Assembly (NCBI GenBank): GCA_000242935.3
Contig: CP007053.1
Coordinates: 5,565,001 to 5,629,000, forward strand
Direction of reading: 5' to 3'
Source of the DNA: Opitutaceae bacterium TAV5
Lineage (GTDB): Bacteria; Verrucomicrobiota; Verrucomicrobiia; Opitutales; Opitutaceae
Length of the DNA: 64,000 nucleotides
Shown: in pieces, positions 1 through 9,448 of the stretch
Position numbering within the stretch: position 1 is the stretch's first letter
How the letters are laid out: each line of letters begins with the position of its first letter
Translations under genes and position numbers: made by a program
Notes under the pieces: model-generated
What the model saw: the letters and a program-made list of their open reading frames with translations, nothing else
The model's database searches: none
What the model was told of the DNA's origin: nothing

Positions 1-1
1 C

Positions 2-2302
2 GGCCTTGCCGCCCCGTCACCGGCGTCCGCGTCCGATGGCGTCCGCGATCCGGAAAGCGTCGCCAAAATCCGCCGCGAGGTCGCCTCGCTCTGGCTGACC
101 GACCGCAGCCGCGTGGAGCGCCCCGGCGTCAACGACGAGGCGCGCACCGGCCTCTGGTATTTCAACACCACGCTCTACGATGTGCTGCCGCGCCTCCAGG
201 CCGATCTCGAGCGCGCGCTGTCGCTGCACTACCCCGGCGTGCGCGCGCCGTCGCGCTGGTTGACGTTCGGCTCGTGGATCGGCGGCGACCGCGACGGCAA
301 CCCCAACGTCACGGCGGCGGTGTCGGCCGGGATTCTTGTCCTGCATCGCCGGCTGGCAGTCGAAAAACTGGCGGCGGCCACCCGCGAGCTCTCGCGCACG
401 CTGACCGTTTCCGACCGGCGCGACGCCGTCACGCCGGAGCTGCGCCGCCTGCTGCGCGAGAACCGCCACCTCTCTCCGCACGTCGATGAACTCGGCAGCC
501 GGTATCCGCACGAGCCCTACCGGCTCCTGCTCGCCGGGCTCGGCGCGCGGCTGGCGAAAGCGGCCGAGGAAGGCCGCGACGGCACCACCCTGCTCGGCGG
601 ACCGGTCGCGGACGAATCCTGCCTGCGCGAGGACACGCCCCGCGAGGTGTTCGGCGCGATCCGCCGCAGCCTCGAAGCCGGACGCGGGGCGCTCCTGGCC
701 GAAGGTGAACTCAAGGACGCGGCGCACGTGCTGGACGTTTTCGGCCTGCACACGGCGCGGCTCGATATCCGCCAGCATTCCGGCCCGCACGAGGCGGCGG
801 TGGCGGAGCTGCTCGAAGTGCCGGGCGTGGCCGGGGAAGGGGAGGGCGCGGCTGCGGCTCCGGTAAAAAATTACGCCCGGCTCGACGAGGCGGCGCGCCG
901 CCAGGTGCTGGCGCGGGCGCTCGCGACGGCCAAGCCGCTGGACGCCCTGCAACGGTCCGAACTCTCCGCCGCCACGCGCAATGTCCTCGATCCGCTCGTG
1001 CTGGCGGCGCTCACCTCGGTCAAGTTCGGCTCCGGCGCGCTCGGTATCTATATCATCAGCATGACGGACGATGTTTCCGATGTGCTCGAAGTGGCGCTGA
1101 TCATGCGCCTGGCCGGCGCGGACCTGCCGATCGCCCCGCTGTTCGAAACGCTCGACGACCTCAACCGCGCTCCCGACATCCTCGCGCAGCTTTTCGCGCA
1201 CCCGGCCTACGCCGGCCTGCTGGAGGCGCGCGCGCGGCACCAGCACGTGATGCTCGGCTACTCCGATTCCAACAAGGACTGCGGCTACCTCACCGCCAAC
1301 TGGGCGCTCTACCAGGCGCAGGAAACCATCGTCGCCGCCTGCCAGGCCAGCGGCGTGCGGGTGACGCTCTTTCACGGACGCGGCGGCAGCATCGCCCGCG
1401 GCGGCGGCCCGGCGGCGCGCGCCATCCTCGCCCAGCCCGCCGGCCTGCGCGATGGCGGCATCCGCATTACCGAGCAGGGCGAAGTGCTCTCCACGCGTTA
1501 TCACGACCGCGACCTCGCCCACCGCATCCTCGAACAGATGGCCTACGGCGTGCTCCTTGGCGCGCACGCCGCCCGCAACGTGCAGCCGCCGGCCGCGGCG
1601 TGGGTGCAGGCCATGGAAACGATGAGCGAAGCCGGTTTCGCGGCCTACAGGAAACTCGTCCATGACGACCCCGAGTTCTTGCAGTTCTGGAAACAGGCCA
1701 CGCCGATCGACGAGATCAGCAACCTGAAGCTCGGCTCGCGTCCCAGCTACCGGCGCGCCACGCAAAGCGTTTCCGACCTGCGCGCCATTCCCTGGGTGTT
1801 TTCCTGGATGCAGAGCCGCTTCAATTTCCCCGGCTGGTACGGGCTCGGCTCGGCGCTCGAGGCGGTGTTGCGGCGCGGCGCGGCCGGCAGGAAATTGCTG
1901 CGCACGATGCACGCCGGCTGGCCGTTTTTCCGGACGTTGATCGACAACGCCGAACTGACCATGCGCAAGGCCGACATGGGCATCGCCCGGCTCTACGCCT
2001 CGCTGGTCGAGGATGAAGGCGTGCGCGAGCGGATGCTGCGGGCGCTTGCCGACGAGTTTGCGCGCGCCGAGCGGGCGATCCTCGCCATCACGGGCCGCAA
2101 GCAGTTGCTGGCGCGCGAGCCGGTGCTGCTGCGTTCGGTCGAGCTGCGCAATCCCTACATCGACCCGCTCAATTACCTGCAGGTGGAGATGCTTCGCCGT
2201 CTCCGCGCCGGCGGCCTGTCGAAGGCGGACGAGGAGGCCGTGCGCGCCGTGGTCGAGCTGACGATCAATGGCATCTCGGGCGGGCTGAAAAACACCGGAT
2301 GA
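2..2302 (+). CDS. ppc: Phosphoenolpyruvate carboxylase, 5' end outside window
   Basis: Carboxylates phosphoenolpyruvate with bicarbonate to oxaloacetate (anaplerotic, cytosolic). The frame is open from base 2, giving about 766 residues against a usual 880-970, so roughly the first 120-170 residues, including the N-terminal active-site histidine, lie upstream of the window. Visible family motifs in order: GSWIGGDRDGNP (about residue 90), GYSDSNKDCGYLTANW (about 418), the glycine-rich phosphate-binding loop FHGRGGSIARGGGP (about 456), EQGEVLSTRYH, and the C-terminal NGISGGLKNTG expected to lie at the active site. The GTG at 113 is internal and not a real start. No frame damage is seen. Identification is firm. 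Confidence 0.96.
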   Translation, partial: GLAAPSPASASDGVRDPESVAKIRREVASLWLTDRSRVERPGVNDEARTGLWYFNTTLYDVLPRLQADLERALSLHYPGVRAPSRWLTFGSWIGGDRDGNPNVTAAVSAGILVLHRRLAVEKLAAATRELSRTLTVSDRRDAVTPELRRLLRENRHLSPHVDELGSRYPHEPYRLLLAGLGARLAKAAEEGRDGTTLLGGPVADESCLREDTPREVFGAIRRSLEAGRGALLAEGELKDAAHVLDVFGLHTARLDIRQHSGPHEAAVAELLEVPGVAGEGEGAAAAPVKNYARLDEAARRQVLARALATAKPLDALQRSELSAATRNVLDPLVLAALTSVKFGSGALGIYIISMTDDVSDVLEVALIMRLAGADLPIAPLFETLDDLNRAPDILAQLFAHPAYAGLLEARARHQHVMLGYSDSNKDCGYLTANWALYQAQETIVAACQASGVRVTLFHGRGGSIARGGGPAARAILAQPAGLRDGGIRITEQGEVLSTRYHDRDLAHRILEQMAYGVLLGAHAARNVQPPAAAWVQAMETMSEAGFAAYRKLVHDDPEFLQFWKQATPIDEISNLKLGSRPSYRRATQSVSDLRAIPWVFSWMQSRFNFPGWYGLGSALEAVLRRGAAGRKLLRTMHAGWPFFRTLIDNAELTMRKADMGIARLYASLVEDEGVRERMLRALADEFARAERAILAITGRKQLLAREPVLLRSVELRNPYIDPLNYLQVEMLRRLRAGGLSKADEEAVRAVVELTINGISGGLKNTG

Positions 2303-2321
2303 GCTACCGGGGATTCATTTC

Positions 2322-2461
2322 TGAACAGAAGGAAACAAAGGAAACGAAGGTAAGAATAAAGAAGATTCTGAATAATAAATTGTTTGTTTTAAACAAGTTA
2401 AGAAAGAATGAACGGCAAGTGTCCTTGGTTGTTCTTCGTTCTCTTCGTTGCCTTCTGTTCA
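2322..2461. repeat. Imperfect long-stem inverted repeat after ppc
   Basis: The arm at 2322-2350 (TGAACAGAAGG followed by AAACAAAGGAAACGAAGG) is inversely repeated at 2423-2461. The outer 11 bp (TGAACAGAAGG / CCTTCTGTTCA) match perfectly and the inner part imperfectly. The AT-rich centre is about 70 nt. It fills the convergent gap between ppc and the minus-strand gene ending at 2466, so it may act as a bidirectional terminator. It resembles the elements at 24653-24729 and 30021-30135 in layout: purine-rich arms built of short degenerate direct repeats. Confidence 0.7.
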
Positions 2462-2465
2462 ATTT

Positions 2466-3857
2466 TCAGGAGTTCCCTGTTTTTTTCTTTTTGGGCGGAG
2501 GGGGGAGCGGTCTTGCCTTGGGCTGGCCGGTTTTTTTATCGAATTCGACCGTCTTGCCTTTCTCGACGTCCTTGAGCCACTCCATGCCGCGGTTGTCGAA
2601 ATAGGCGGTTGCGATCTCGTCACCGAGCTTTTGGCGGATATGGTTGCGGGTGTCGCCGGCGAGGGCGGCGAGGGCGGCTCTTTTGCCCTTCTCGTCGAGC
2701 GTGGGATCGGTGGCGATCCGGCGGGATTTGTGCGCCACCTCGTCGCGCAGGGCATAGACCTGCGCGGGGGTTTCCGGGGGCAGGTTGAAGCGCTCCGTGG
2801 CGTTCCTGAGCAGGCTGTAGTCGCCGGTGTTCCGGGCGACGAGGGAGGTGTCGAGGCGGTCGTCGGTGAGGAGGGAGTTGCGGAGGGCGTCGAGCGGGGC
2901 GCGCGCCTGGCGGCGGAGTTCACGTTCGGCGTCGTTGGCGGGTCGGGAGCCGGGCGGGAACTGGTCGTCGAAGGCTTTTTGCAGGGCGGCGAGCTGGAGA
3001 GTCTCGCTTTCGGTGAGGTTGTAGAGCGTGGCGTCCTGGCGCAGGTTGCGGTTCTGGGCGACGTAATACCGGATGTATTCGTCGGGGGAGAGCAGGGCGG
3101 CGATGTCGCGTTGCTCCTCGGCCCGGAGCATATCGAAGCCGCCTTTGTCGGTGGCGGTGCGGAAGCCGCGGGATTGTGCCCAGGTGTCGTTGCGGAGTTC
3201 GCCGTAGTCGTTCTGGACTTCGAGGAGTTGCGCGATTTTTTCGTCGGAGAGCCAGGGGTTTTGTTTGCGGAGGTTTTCGATGCGACGGGGGTCCGGACCG
3301 AGGAGGGTGTTCAGTTCGGCGTTCAGGTCTTTGTATTTCTGGGCATACTCTTTCTGGAATTGCAGGTATTCGGGATTGTCGTTCGGGCGTGCATTTTGCC
3401 ACCAGGGGCGGTCGTCGGCGAAGCGTTCCTGCGCCTCGCGGCGGTGTTCCTTTTCCAGATGGAGCCTGGCCGTGCCGCGGACGATCTGGCGGATGTCCTC
3501 CTCGGCCATGCCGGTTTTGCGGAGGGCATCGAGGAGTGAAGAGGCGTCGCCGTGGTTGATGGCGTTGAGGAGAACCGAGTCGGTACGCGTGAGGCCGGCG
3601 CGGGCGGCGTCGGATGCGGAGAGGCGGACCGGGGTGGAAGGGAGGCGCGGGGCGTCCGGGCCGGAGCGGAGTGAGGCCTTGATGCCGCCGGTCGCGAGGG
3701 TATCGGCCGTGCGGTGTTCCCGGACGAGCATCGCGCCGAGGATGAGCACGGCCGCGCACAGCGTGATATTGAGGCGGACGGAGCGGCTGAGACGGCGGCG
3801 TTCGCGTTCGGGGAGGGATGCGGCGGGCGAAGGGTCGGGGGGACGCATGGGTTGCAT
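2466..3857 (-). CDS. Uncharacterised membrane-anchored protein
   Basis: 463 residues from the ATG at 3857, or 460 from a second ATG at 3848. The longer open frame to 4025 has no signal-like start and overlaps the small upstream gene. A basic N-terminus (ERERRRLSRS) is followed by one hydrophobic segment (NITLCAAVLILGAML), so it is probably an inner-membrane anchor with the rest outside. The remainder is charged and helical, rich in Asp, Arg and Gln, and ends in a proline/lysine tail (PLPPPPKKKKTG). No catalytic motif is recognised. It follows the small membrane-protein frame (3881-4191) by about 23 nt on the same strand, so the two are probably co-transcribed. Function unknown. Confidence 0.7.
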   Translation of the reverse strand: MQPMRPPDPSPAASLPERERRRLSRSVRLNITLCAAVLILGAMLVREHRTADTLATGGIKASLRSGPDAPRLPSTPVRLSASDAARAGLTRTDSVLLNAINHGDASSLLDALRKTGMAEEDIRQIVRGTARLHLEKEHRREAQERFADDRPWWQNARPNDNPEYLQFQKEYAQKYKDLNAELNTLLGPDPRRIENLRKQNPWLSDEKIAQLLEVQNDYGELRNDTWAQSRGFRTATDKGGFDMLRAEEQRDIAALLSPDEYIRYYVAQNRNLRQDATLYNLTESETLQLAALQKAFDDQFPPGSRPANDAERELRRQARAPLDALRNSLLTDDRLDTSLVARNTGDYSLLRNATERFNLPPETPAQVYALRDEVAHKSRRIATDPTLDEKGKRAALAALAGDTRNHIRQKLGDEIATAYFDNRGMEWLKDVEKGKTVEFDKKTGQPKARPLPPPPKKKKTGNS

Positions 3858-3880
3858 GACAGTAGCCCGCACCCGTTTGT

Positions 3881-4191
3881 TCAACGTTCGTTTTGGGCGG
3901 GAGTGCCGGCAGGGGTGTAATCGGAAGGGGTGGTGGCACGGGCTCCGGTCTCCGGTGCTTGCGGCAGCAATGACAGGAAAGAGGACGCTTCGCCGGCATT
4001 CCGGCTTTTGAGGAATTTTTTCCATGCCTCATCGGGAGGCAGACTGTTTTCGGTACCAGAAACCGGCTGGGCAATGGCCTGCTCCACCGGTGGGTCGCGA
4101 GGTATCAGCCAGGGCTTGAAAACGAAGAAGAGAGCGATGACGGAAGCGGCCAGATTATGACGCAGAGGGTAACGACGGAGGGTCTTTTCAT
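3881..4191 (-). CDS. Small single-span membrane protein, apparent frameshift near its start
   Basis: The minus-strand frame ending at 3881 reads upstream through a convincing membrane segment (LAASVIALFFVFKPWLIP) and then EQAIAQPVSG...DEAWKKFLKSRNAGEASSFLSLLPQ. It has no ATG before the stop near 4225. An ATG at 4191 opens the neighbouring frame (MKRPSVVTLCVII). Joining it to the membrane segment needs a -1 (or +2) shift near 4160-4170. A GTG at 4087 would give only 68 residues and lose the membrane segment. The C-terminal 15 or so residues are encoded by the repeat end at 3912-3944. Partner of the 2466-3857 product; function unknown. Confidence 0.4.
3912..3944 (+). repeat. Solo end of a dispersed terminal-inverted-repeat element
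   Basis: GGGGTGTAATCGG, AAGGGGTGGTGG and CACGGGCT match the left end of the complete element at 26103-26265 (CGGGTGCAATCGG, AAGTGGTGGTGG). Only this end is present here; no matching opposite end was found nearby. It lies inside the 3' coding part of the small minus-strand gene. Confidence 0.65.
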
Positions 4192-4394
4192 GAGATGCGA
4201 TGCTCTTCCGGTTTGGCAGGAATCAGGCAAGTATAGCTCGTCCGCCACAGGCAGGTATGTATCGCAGAAATGTTGCAACACGGGGAATTACGTGAAGAAT
4301 GTGCGAAAGCCTGCTTGACGACTCATAAGATTTTTCATGGAACTTGATTGTTCCCACCGTTTTTGACGGCTTCACCCTTCAATCCCTCGAAACC

Positions 4395-4604
4395 ATGAAA
4401 GTTCGCCTCCTGTCCCTGTACGCTGCGTTGTCAGCATTGTTGCTCCCCACCTCCCTTCTGGCCGATGAACCTTCCCGTGGCACCGTTGTAATGGTCTCAT
4501 CAATCGGGACTTGGGTTATTCTTTCGTCGATTTTCACGATCCGCAAGCGCCACCGGAAAGCCGCCAGCGCAACAGACACCGCCAAGCCCGATCAGCAATC
4601 CTGA
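4395..4604 (+). CDS. Small secreted or membrane protein, first gene of the Rhs operon
   Basis: 69 residues from the ATG at 4395. An in-frame start at 4344 would add 17 residues ahead of an obvious signal sequence and is unlikely. Residues 1-22 (MKVRLLSLYAALSALLLPTS) look like a signal peptide cleaved near LLA-DEP. A second hydrophobic stretch (VVMVSSIGTWVILSSIFTI) is followed by basic residues (RKRHRK), so the mature protein would be a tiny single-pass protein with a cytoplasmic basic tail. Only 20 nt separate it from the giant surface-protein gene. No family recognised; it may help anchor or export its neighbours. Confidence 0.6.
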   Translation: MKVRLLSLYAALSALLLPTSLLADEPSRGTVVMVSSIGTWVILSSIFTIRKRHRKAASATDTAKPDQQS

Positions 4605-4624
4605 ACTGCGAAGGAGACCCGACA

Positions 4625-7600
4625 ATGAAAAAGACGGGAATTCGCAGCAGGTTGCCCCGGGCAACCGGACTTGTCACGTCCATTCTGGCCGCACTCGGCC
4701 TCGCCGTTTCGGTAACAGCAGCCACGGTGCCGTTCATCGACGACTTCGAGACGGCGGGCGGCTACACGGCCGGTCCTCTCTCTGCCAGCGGCAGCCATCC
4801 TTGGACATTCGCTGCGCCGCTGTCGGCGGAGATCGTCACGAGCGGCTTTTCCGGCGACCAGTCGCTGTCACTGCTCGGCAAGGGCTGGCTGGATTTTACT
4901 CCGGAGAACCCCGGGCAGTACCCCGTTACCTGGATCGACTTCTACACCCGTCCGGTTTTCTCGCCTGCAGCCGAAGCCCTGCCGAAGCTGAAGAATCTGC
5001 ATCGGACCGTAGCCACCGGTTTTGTCGTGGCGGATGCTGCGACCGGCGAACTGTATGCTGCCAGCGGCGATGGCGCAGGCGGAGGAGAGTGGATTGCCAC
5101 CGGCCATCATGTATCGCTGGCCACCGATGACAGCAACCGTTCGGCCAACTGGTTGCGGATCTCGTACCGGATCGACTACCCGCTCAAGCGGTGGGATCTG
5201 TTTGTGGACGGCCAGCTCGTGTTGCCGAACCTCGCGTTTCTTGACAACACGCAGACCGGCTTTTCGCAGTTCTCCCTGCGCGGTGACGAGGAAACCGCCG
5301 CGTTCCTCGACTATTTTTACGTGGGCGGCGACAACCCGCTCTACGCCGATGCCTCCGGCGACGGCATTCCCGACTCCTGGCTGATCGCCCACGGACTGAG
5401 CACCGCGATCAACCAGCGCGACCTCGATCCGGACCACGACGGCCTGAGCAACCTGCAGGAATACCTGCTCGGCACCGATCCGACGAAAGCCGACACCGAC
5501 AACGACGGCGTGTATGATGGCCGTGAGGTGGCCCGCGGCACCGATCCGAAGACCGCCGAAACGCATCCGCTCGGCGCGGTCCCGTTTGCCGACAGTTTTG
5601 AAGCCGACGCGCCCGGTGCCTTTGCCGACGGCACCCGGCTGTGGCAGGTCGAAGTTACGGGGGAAAATTCCGCGGTCGAAGTCCTGTCCGCCCCGACGCC
5701 GCTTTCCGATGGCGGCAGCCACTACCTGAGCCTGACTGGTTCGGGCATTCGCGTGGAACGCAGTTTCGCTTCCGACCCCGCTTCCGGAAACAACGAACAA
5801 TCCGTGTGGCTCGACTTCCGGCTCCAGGCCGCTCCGCGCCGCGAGGCCCCTGCCATCCCGGCCGATGTTGCCGCAGTCTTTTATGTCTCCGAGGAAGGTT
5901 ACCTGATGGCGCTCGACGGCGACGGAGCCGGCGGCGGCGTCTGGCACGGCCTGATCCCCGTCACTGCGGGTAACTGGCACCGGATCACATTGCGGCTCGA
6001 CTACGGGACGCAACGCTGGTCACTCTGGCTCGACGGCGTCCGCTACGGACAAAACCTCGGCTTTGCCCGTCCCGTTCCGTTCTTCTCCGGCTTTGCCGTG
6101 CAACACAGCGAACGCCCTGCGAATCCCGCCGCGCTCGATGACTTCCGGGTGACGATTGGCGCAACCGTAGCCGATGAACCGGCCGACCTGGACAACGACG
6201 GCGACGGCCTGACCAATGCGCAGGAACGCGCCCTCGGCACCGATCCGGACAATCCCGACACCGATGGCGACGGCATCCGTGACAACATGGAAATCGCTCT
6301 CGGGCTCGATCCGCTCTCGCCGGAAGGCATGATCGCCAAACTGGTGGACGAGGGCAACGGCACCTGGGCCTGGCGCACGCAGTTCTCCACTGCCGAAGGT
6401 TACGAAACGGGCCCGCTCGATGGCCAGCTTGGCTGGCAGGCGACCGGAGCGGCTACCGTCACCGGCGAGGAAGCCGTCCTGCACGCGCCCGATGCGGACA
6501 CACCCGCCACGCTCGAACACGTGATCGGGGCCGGCGGTATTGACCGCGTCTGGCTTTCCTTCCGCGCCAGACTCGAAGTCGGACGCCTGCCCGATCCGGC
6601 GTCGATCACCGGAAAAATTTCCAGCCTCTTCGGCTACCGTAACGAGGGCAAACTATCGATCTACGACGCCCCGACCGGCAAGTGGGTGGAGCACGACGTG
6701 CAAAACCTCGTGACCGCGGCTGGCGACTGGAATGATTATGTCCTGTACCTGGACTATCGCGAACACCGCTGGCTGCTGGCAGTCAACGGCCGCCTCGTGG
6801 CGCGCGACATCGGATTCCGCGACATCGGCCTGACGACGATCGCGCGCATCCGGATGATGCAGGAAGGTAGCGACCGCGAGACCCCGCACGAAGCCCGCTT
6901 CGACGACATCGTGGTGAGCAACACCGAACCGGCCGGCCTCGACTTCGACGGCGACGACCTGACCAACGAGGAAGAACGCCTGCTCGGCACCGATCCCTTC
7001 AACGCCGACACCGACGGTGACGGGATGCCCGATGGATGGGAAGTGATTCACGGCCTCAACCCGCTCAATCCGGCTGACGCCTCCGCTGACCCGGACAAGG
7101 ACGGCATTCCCAACCTTGCCGAGTTTTTGAACAACCTTGATCCGACCCAAGCGGACGGCCCGCAGACCGGTATCATCATCCTTGAAGAGTGGAACAATCT
7201 GACCGGCTCCGCCGTGTCGAACCTCACCGGCAACGGCAACTTCCCGCTCAAGCCGACAAAAATCACCACGCTCGACAAGCTGGAGTATGGCCCCGAATAC
7301 GGGGACAACTACGGCACGCGCATTCGCGGCTTCCTCGTGCCGCCGGTGGACGGAAATTACGAATTCTGGATTGCCGGCGACTACAGCGCCGAACTCTGGC
7401 TGAGTCCGACCGACAGCCCGTTTGACCGCAAGAAGATCGCCAGCGTGGCCCGCAGCACGGCCACGCTCCGGGAATGGGACGCGCAGGCCACCCAGGCCTC
7501 CGGCGTCATTCCGCTCCGGGCCGGGCAGCACTATTACATCGAGGTCCTGCACAAGGAATCCACCGGCACTGATCACTTGTCCGTGGGGTGGCGGATTCCG

Positions 7601-9430
7601 GGCGGTACAAAAGTGGAAGTCATCACCGCCGCGCACCTGGCGACGTTTGTGCCTCGCGCCGACGACCTCGACGGCGATGGCCTGCCCGATGCCTGGGAAC
7701 AGCAATACGGCATCAGCACCGTTTACGGCTACGGCGTTCATGGCGCTTACGGAGACAAGGACGGCGACGGTCTCAATAACCTGCTCGAATACCAGCTCGG
7801 CACGCATCCCGGACAAAAGGACACGGACGGCGACGGGGTGAGCGACAGCGACGAGGTCAACCGCCTCGGCTCCGACCCGACCGTGGCCGACGTGCAGGTC
7901 CCGCAGACCATCGGCAGCCAGGCCGGCAACACCGGCACGTCCGTGACCGGTTCCTGGATCGAGGCGGACGACGGCAGCGGGGCGATGATCACGCAGACCC
8001 CCCGCGCCGCGCTCGACTTCACGATCACGGTTCCGGCCGACGGCGTGTATCAACTCGAATTCGAGGCGAAGAGCGGAAGCAACCCGACGACCGACACGAC
8101 CTTCCCGGTGGAAATCTCCGTCGATGGCCAGGTTGTCGGCCGCATCAACTTCGTGCTGCCCAAGACCGGTGCGATCACCCTCGGCCGCATCATCACGCCC
8201 TGGCTGACCGCCGGCACGCACACGGTGCGCTTTTATTACGACGGCGCGCTCAGCTACCGCTACCTGCAACTCAACGCGGTTCGCGTACAGAGTTTTGGCG
8301 GCGTCGATGCCGACAACGACGGCACGCCCGACTGGATGGCGGCCCGGATCACCGGAGCCAACAGCCTCCGCCCGTTGCCAACGCAGAGCTACGTTTCGCC
8401 GCTGTTCGTGGAAGGCACCGCCCGGTACTTCAACCTGCTGGCGGTCTCCGCCGACGGCGAATCCGTCACCGCCACGCCCGCGCCCTCGTGGGGCTGGTTC
8501 ACCAATGTGCCCCTGTCGGCCGATCCGGAGGAAACCGTGCTGGTCGAGGCCGCGTTCGAGAACGGCGCGCTGCGCCAGTCGGCCCGCGTCTCCTGGAAGG
8601 CGCTCGACCTGTCCGGCGAGTTGTCCGACCTGCCGGAAAGAAAGCTGCGCATCCGCAAGGGTGACAGCCTGCTCTTCGCTTCCGCCGGTTCCGGCAGCAG
8701 CCTCGCCATCGAGCGTACCGACGCCACCACGCAGGTTCTTCCGATGGAGGAAACCGCGCCCCTGCCCGTCCTCTTCGATCAGGCCGGCACGTTCACCGTC
8801 ACGGCCGTAGCCGTTCCCGAAGAAGTGGGTGGCGAAAGCACGCTCTCGGAAGCGTTCACGGTCGAGGTCATCGAGGCCGAGTTCAACGGCGATCCGGTTG
8901 CCGGCGTCGGCTTCGGCACGCTTGTCACCTGGGACAACCCGAAGATCCGCGCCGCCGACGGCCTCTTTATCGAGGTGGACCAGGGCATCCTGCTGGAAAA
9001 GGCGTCCACCCTCTCCGGAGGCGGCACCCGGTTCAACCTTGCCTCGTCGAATCTCGGCAAGAGCTACGCCATCGCCCGCCTCTCGGAAGAGGGCCCGGTT
9101 ATCAGCCAGGCGGCCGTCACCGGCTTGCAGGTGCGCAGCAACGAGAAGACGGCCGTGGATGCGCTGACCTTCTATCCGGATGGCAGCATCCTTTACGGCA
9201 CGACAATCCAGCTTAGCGAGGTCACGCCCGACACAAAGGTCGTCGTGGAAATCTTCCTCAAGGGCGTCACCTTCGAAGACGGCACCACGAAAAAGACCTT
9301 CACGGCGGCGGATTTCGACGCGCTCGGCAGGATCTATGTGAAATTCCTGTACACGCCGGGTGCCTCGAAAAATTCCTTCTGCCACCGCATCCACGTCTAC
9401 AACGGCAGCACCTACCTCGGAACGTTCTAA
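4625..9430 (+). CDS. Giant secreted protein with thrombospondin type 3 repeats, LamG-like and PA14 domains
   Basis: 1601 residues from the ATG at 4625, preceded by the ribosome site AAGGAGA about 10 nt upstream; the signal peptide ends near residue 35 (SVTAA). Three LamG-like jelly-roll regions begin with FIDDFE, FADSFE and TQFSTAEGYETG. Calcium-binding thrombospondin type 3 clusters (DxDxDG) occur near residues 242-310, 521-570, 776-840, 1012-1080 and 1226. A PA14/GLEYA-type carbohydrate-binding domain spans about 847-1005, and a CBM-like beta domain about 1089-1225. No PEP-CTERM tail is present. This looks like a calcium-stiffened extracellular stalk or adhesin that binds glycans. It is followed after 18 nt by the HEAT-like gene. 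Domain calls are by motif; function is inferred. Confidence 0.85.
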   Translation: MKKTGIRSRLPRATGLVTSILAALGLAVSVTAATVPFIDDFETAGGYTAGPLSASGSHPWTFAAPLSAEIVTSGFSGDQSLSLLGKGWLDFTPENPGQYPVTWIDFYTRPVFSPAAEALPKLKNLHRTVATGFVVADAATGELYAASGDGAGGGEWIATGHHVSLATDDSNRSANWLRISYRIDYPLKRWDLFVDGQLVLPNLAFLDNTQTGFSQFSLRGDEETAAFLDYFYVGGDNPLYADASGDGIPDSWLIAHGLSTAINQRDLDPDHDGLSNLQEYLLGTDPTKADTDNDGVYDGREVARGTDPKTAETHPLGAVPFADSFEADAPGAFADGTRLWQVEVTGENSAVEVLSAPTPLSDGGSHYLSLTGSGIRVERSFASDPASGNNEQSVWLDFRLQAAPRREAPAIPADVAAVFYVSEEGYLMALDGDGAGGGVWHGLIPVTAGNWHRITLRLDYGTQRWSLWLDGVRYGQNLGFARPVPFFSGFAVQHSERPANPAALDDFRVTIGATVADEPADLDNDGDGLTNAQERALGTDPDNPDTDGDGIRDNMEIALGLDPLSPEGMIAKLVDEGNGTWAWRTQFSTAEGYETGPLDGQLGWQATGAATVTGEEAVLHAPDADTPATLEHVIGAGGIDRVWLSFRARLEVGRLPDPASITGKISSLFGYRNEGKLSIYDAPTGKWVEHDVQNLVTAAGDWNDYVLYLDYREHRWLLAVNGRLVARDIGFRDIGLTTIARIRMMQEGSDRETPHEARFDDIVVSNTEPAGLDFDGDDLTNEEERLLGTDPFNADTDGDGMPDGWEVIHGLNPLNPADASADPDKDGIPNLAEFLNNLDPTQADGPQTGIIILEEWNNLTGSAVSNLTGNGNFPLKPTKITTLDKLEYGPEYGDNYGTRIRGFLVPPVDGNYEFWIAGDYSAELWLSPTDSPFDRKKIASVARSTATLREWDAQATQASGVIPLRAGQHYYIEVLHKESTGTDHLSVGWRIPGGTKVEVITAAHLATFVPRADDLDGDGLPDAWEQQYGISTVYGYGVHGAYGDKDGDGLNNLLEYQLGTHPGQKDTDGDGVSDSDEVNRLGSDPTVADVQVPQTIGSQAGNTGTSVTGSWIEADDGSGAMITQTPRAALDFTITVPADGVYQLEFEAKSGSNPTTDTTFPVEISVDGQVVGRINFVLPKTGAITLGRIITPWLTAGTHTVRFYYDGALSYRYLQLNAVRVQSFGGVDADNDGTPDWMAARITGANSLRPLPTQSYVSPLFVEGTARYFNLLAVSADGESVTATPAPSWGWFTNVPLSADPEETVLVEAAFENGALRQSARVSWKALDLSGELSDLPERKLRIRKGDSLLFASAGSGSSLAIERTDATTQVLPMEETAPLPVLFDQAGTFTVTAVAVPEEVGGESTLSEAFTVEVIEAEFNGDPVAGVGFGTLVTWDNPKIRAADGLFIEVDQGILLEKASTLSGGGTRFNLASSNLGKSYAIARLSEEGPVISQAAVTGLQVRSNEKTAVDALTFYPDGSILYGTTIQLSEVTPDTKVVVEIFLKGVTFEDGTTKKTFTAADFDALGRIYVKFLYTPGASKNSFCHRIHVYNGSTYLGTF

Positions 9431-9448
9431 CCCTCCCTCCGGCCAGCC

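Noticed and set aside
17-1912. Long minus-strand open frame opposite ppc
   Set aside because: Arises from GC-rich codon bias antisense to an unmistakable PEP carboxylase; no family motifs.
2448-3539. 363-codon plus-strand open frame with Val/Gly-rich product
   Set aside because: Shadow of the minus-strand membrane-anchored gene, which has a proper membrane anchor and charge pattern.
6653-9394. 913-codon minus-strand open frame
   Set aside because: Antisense shadow of the TSP3/PA14 protein gene; composition is typical of a mirror frame.
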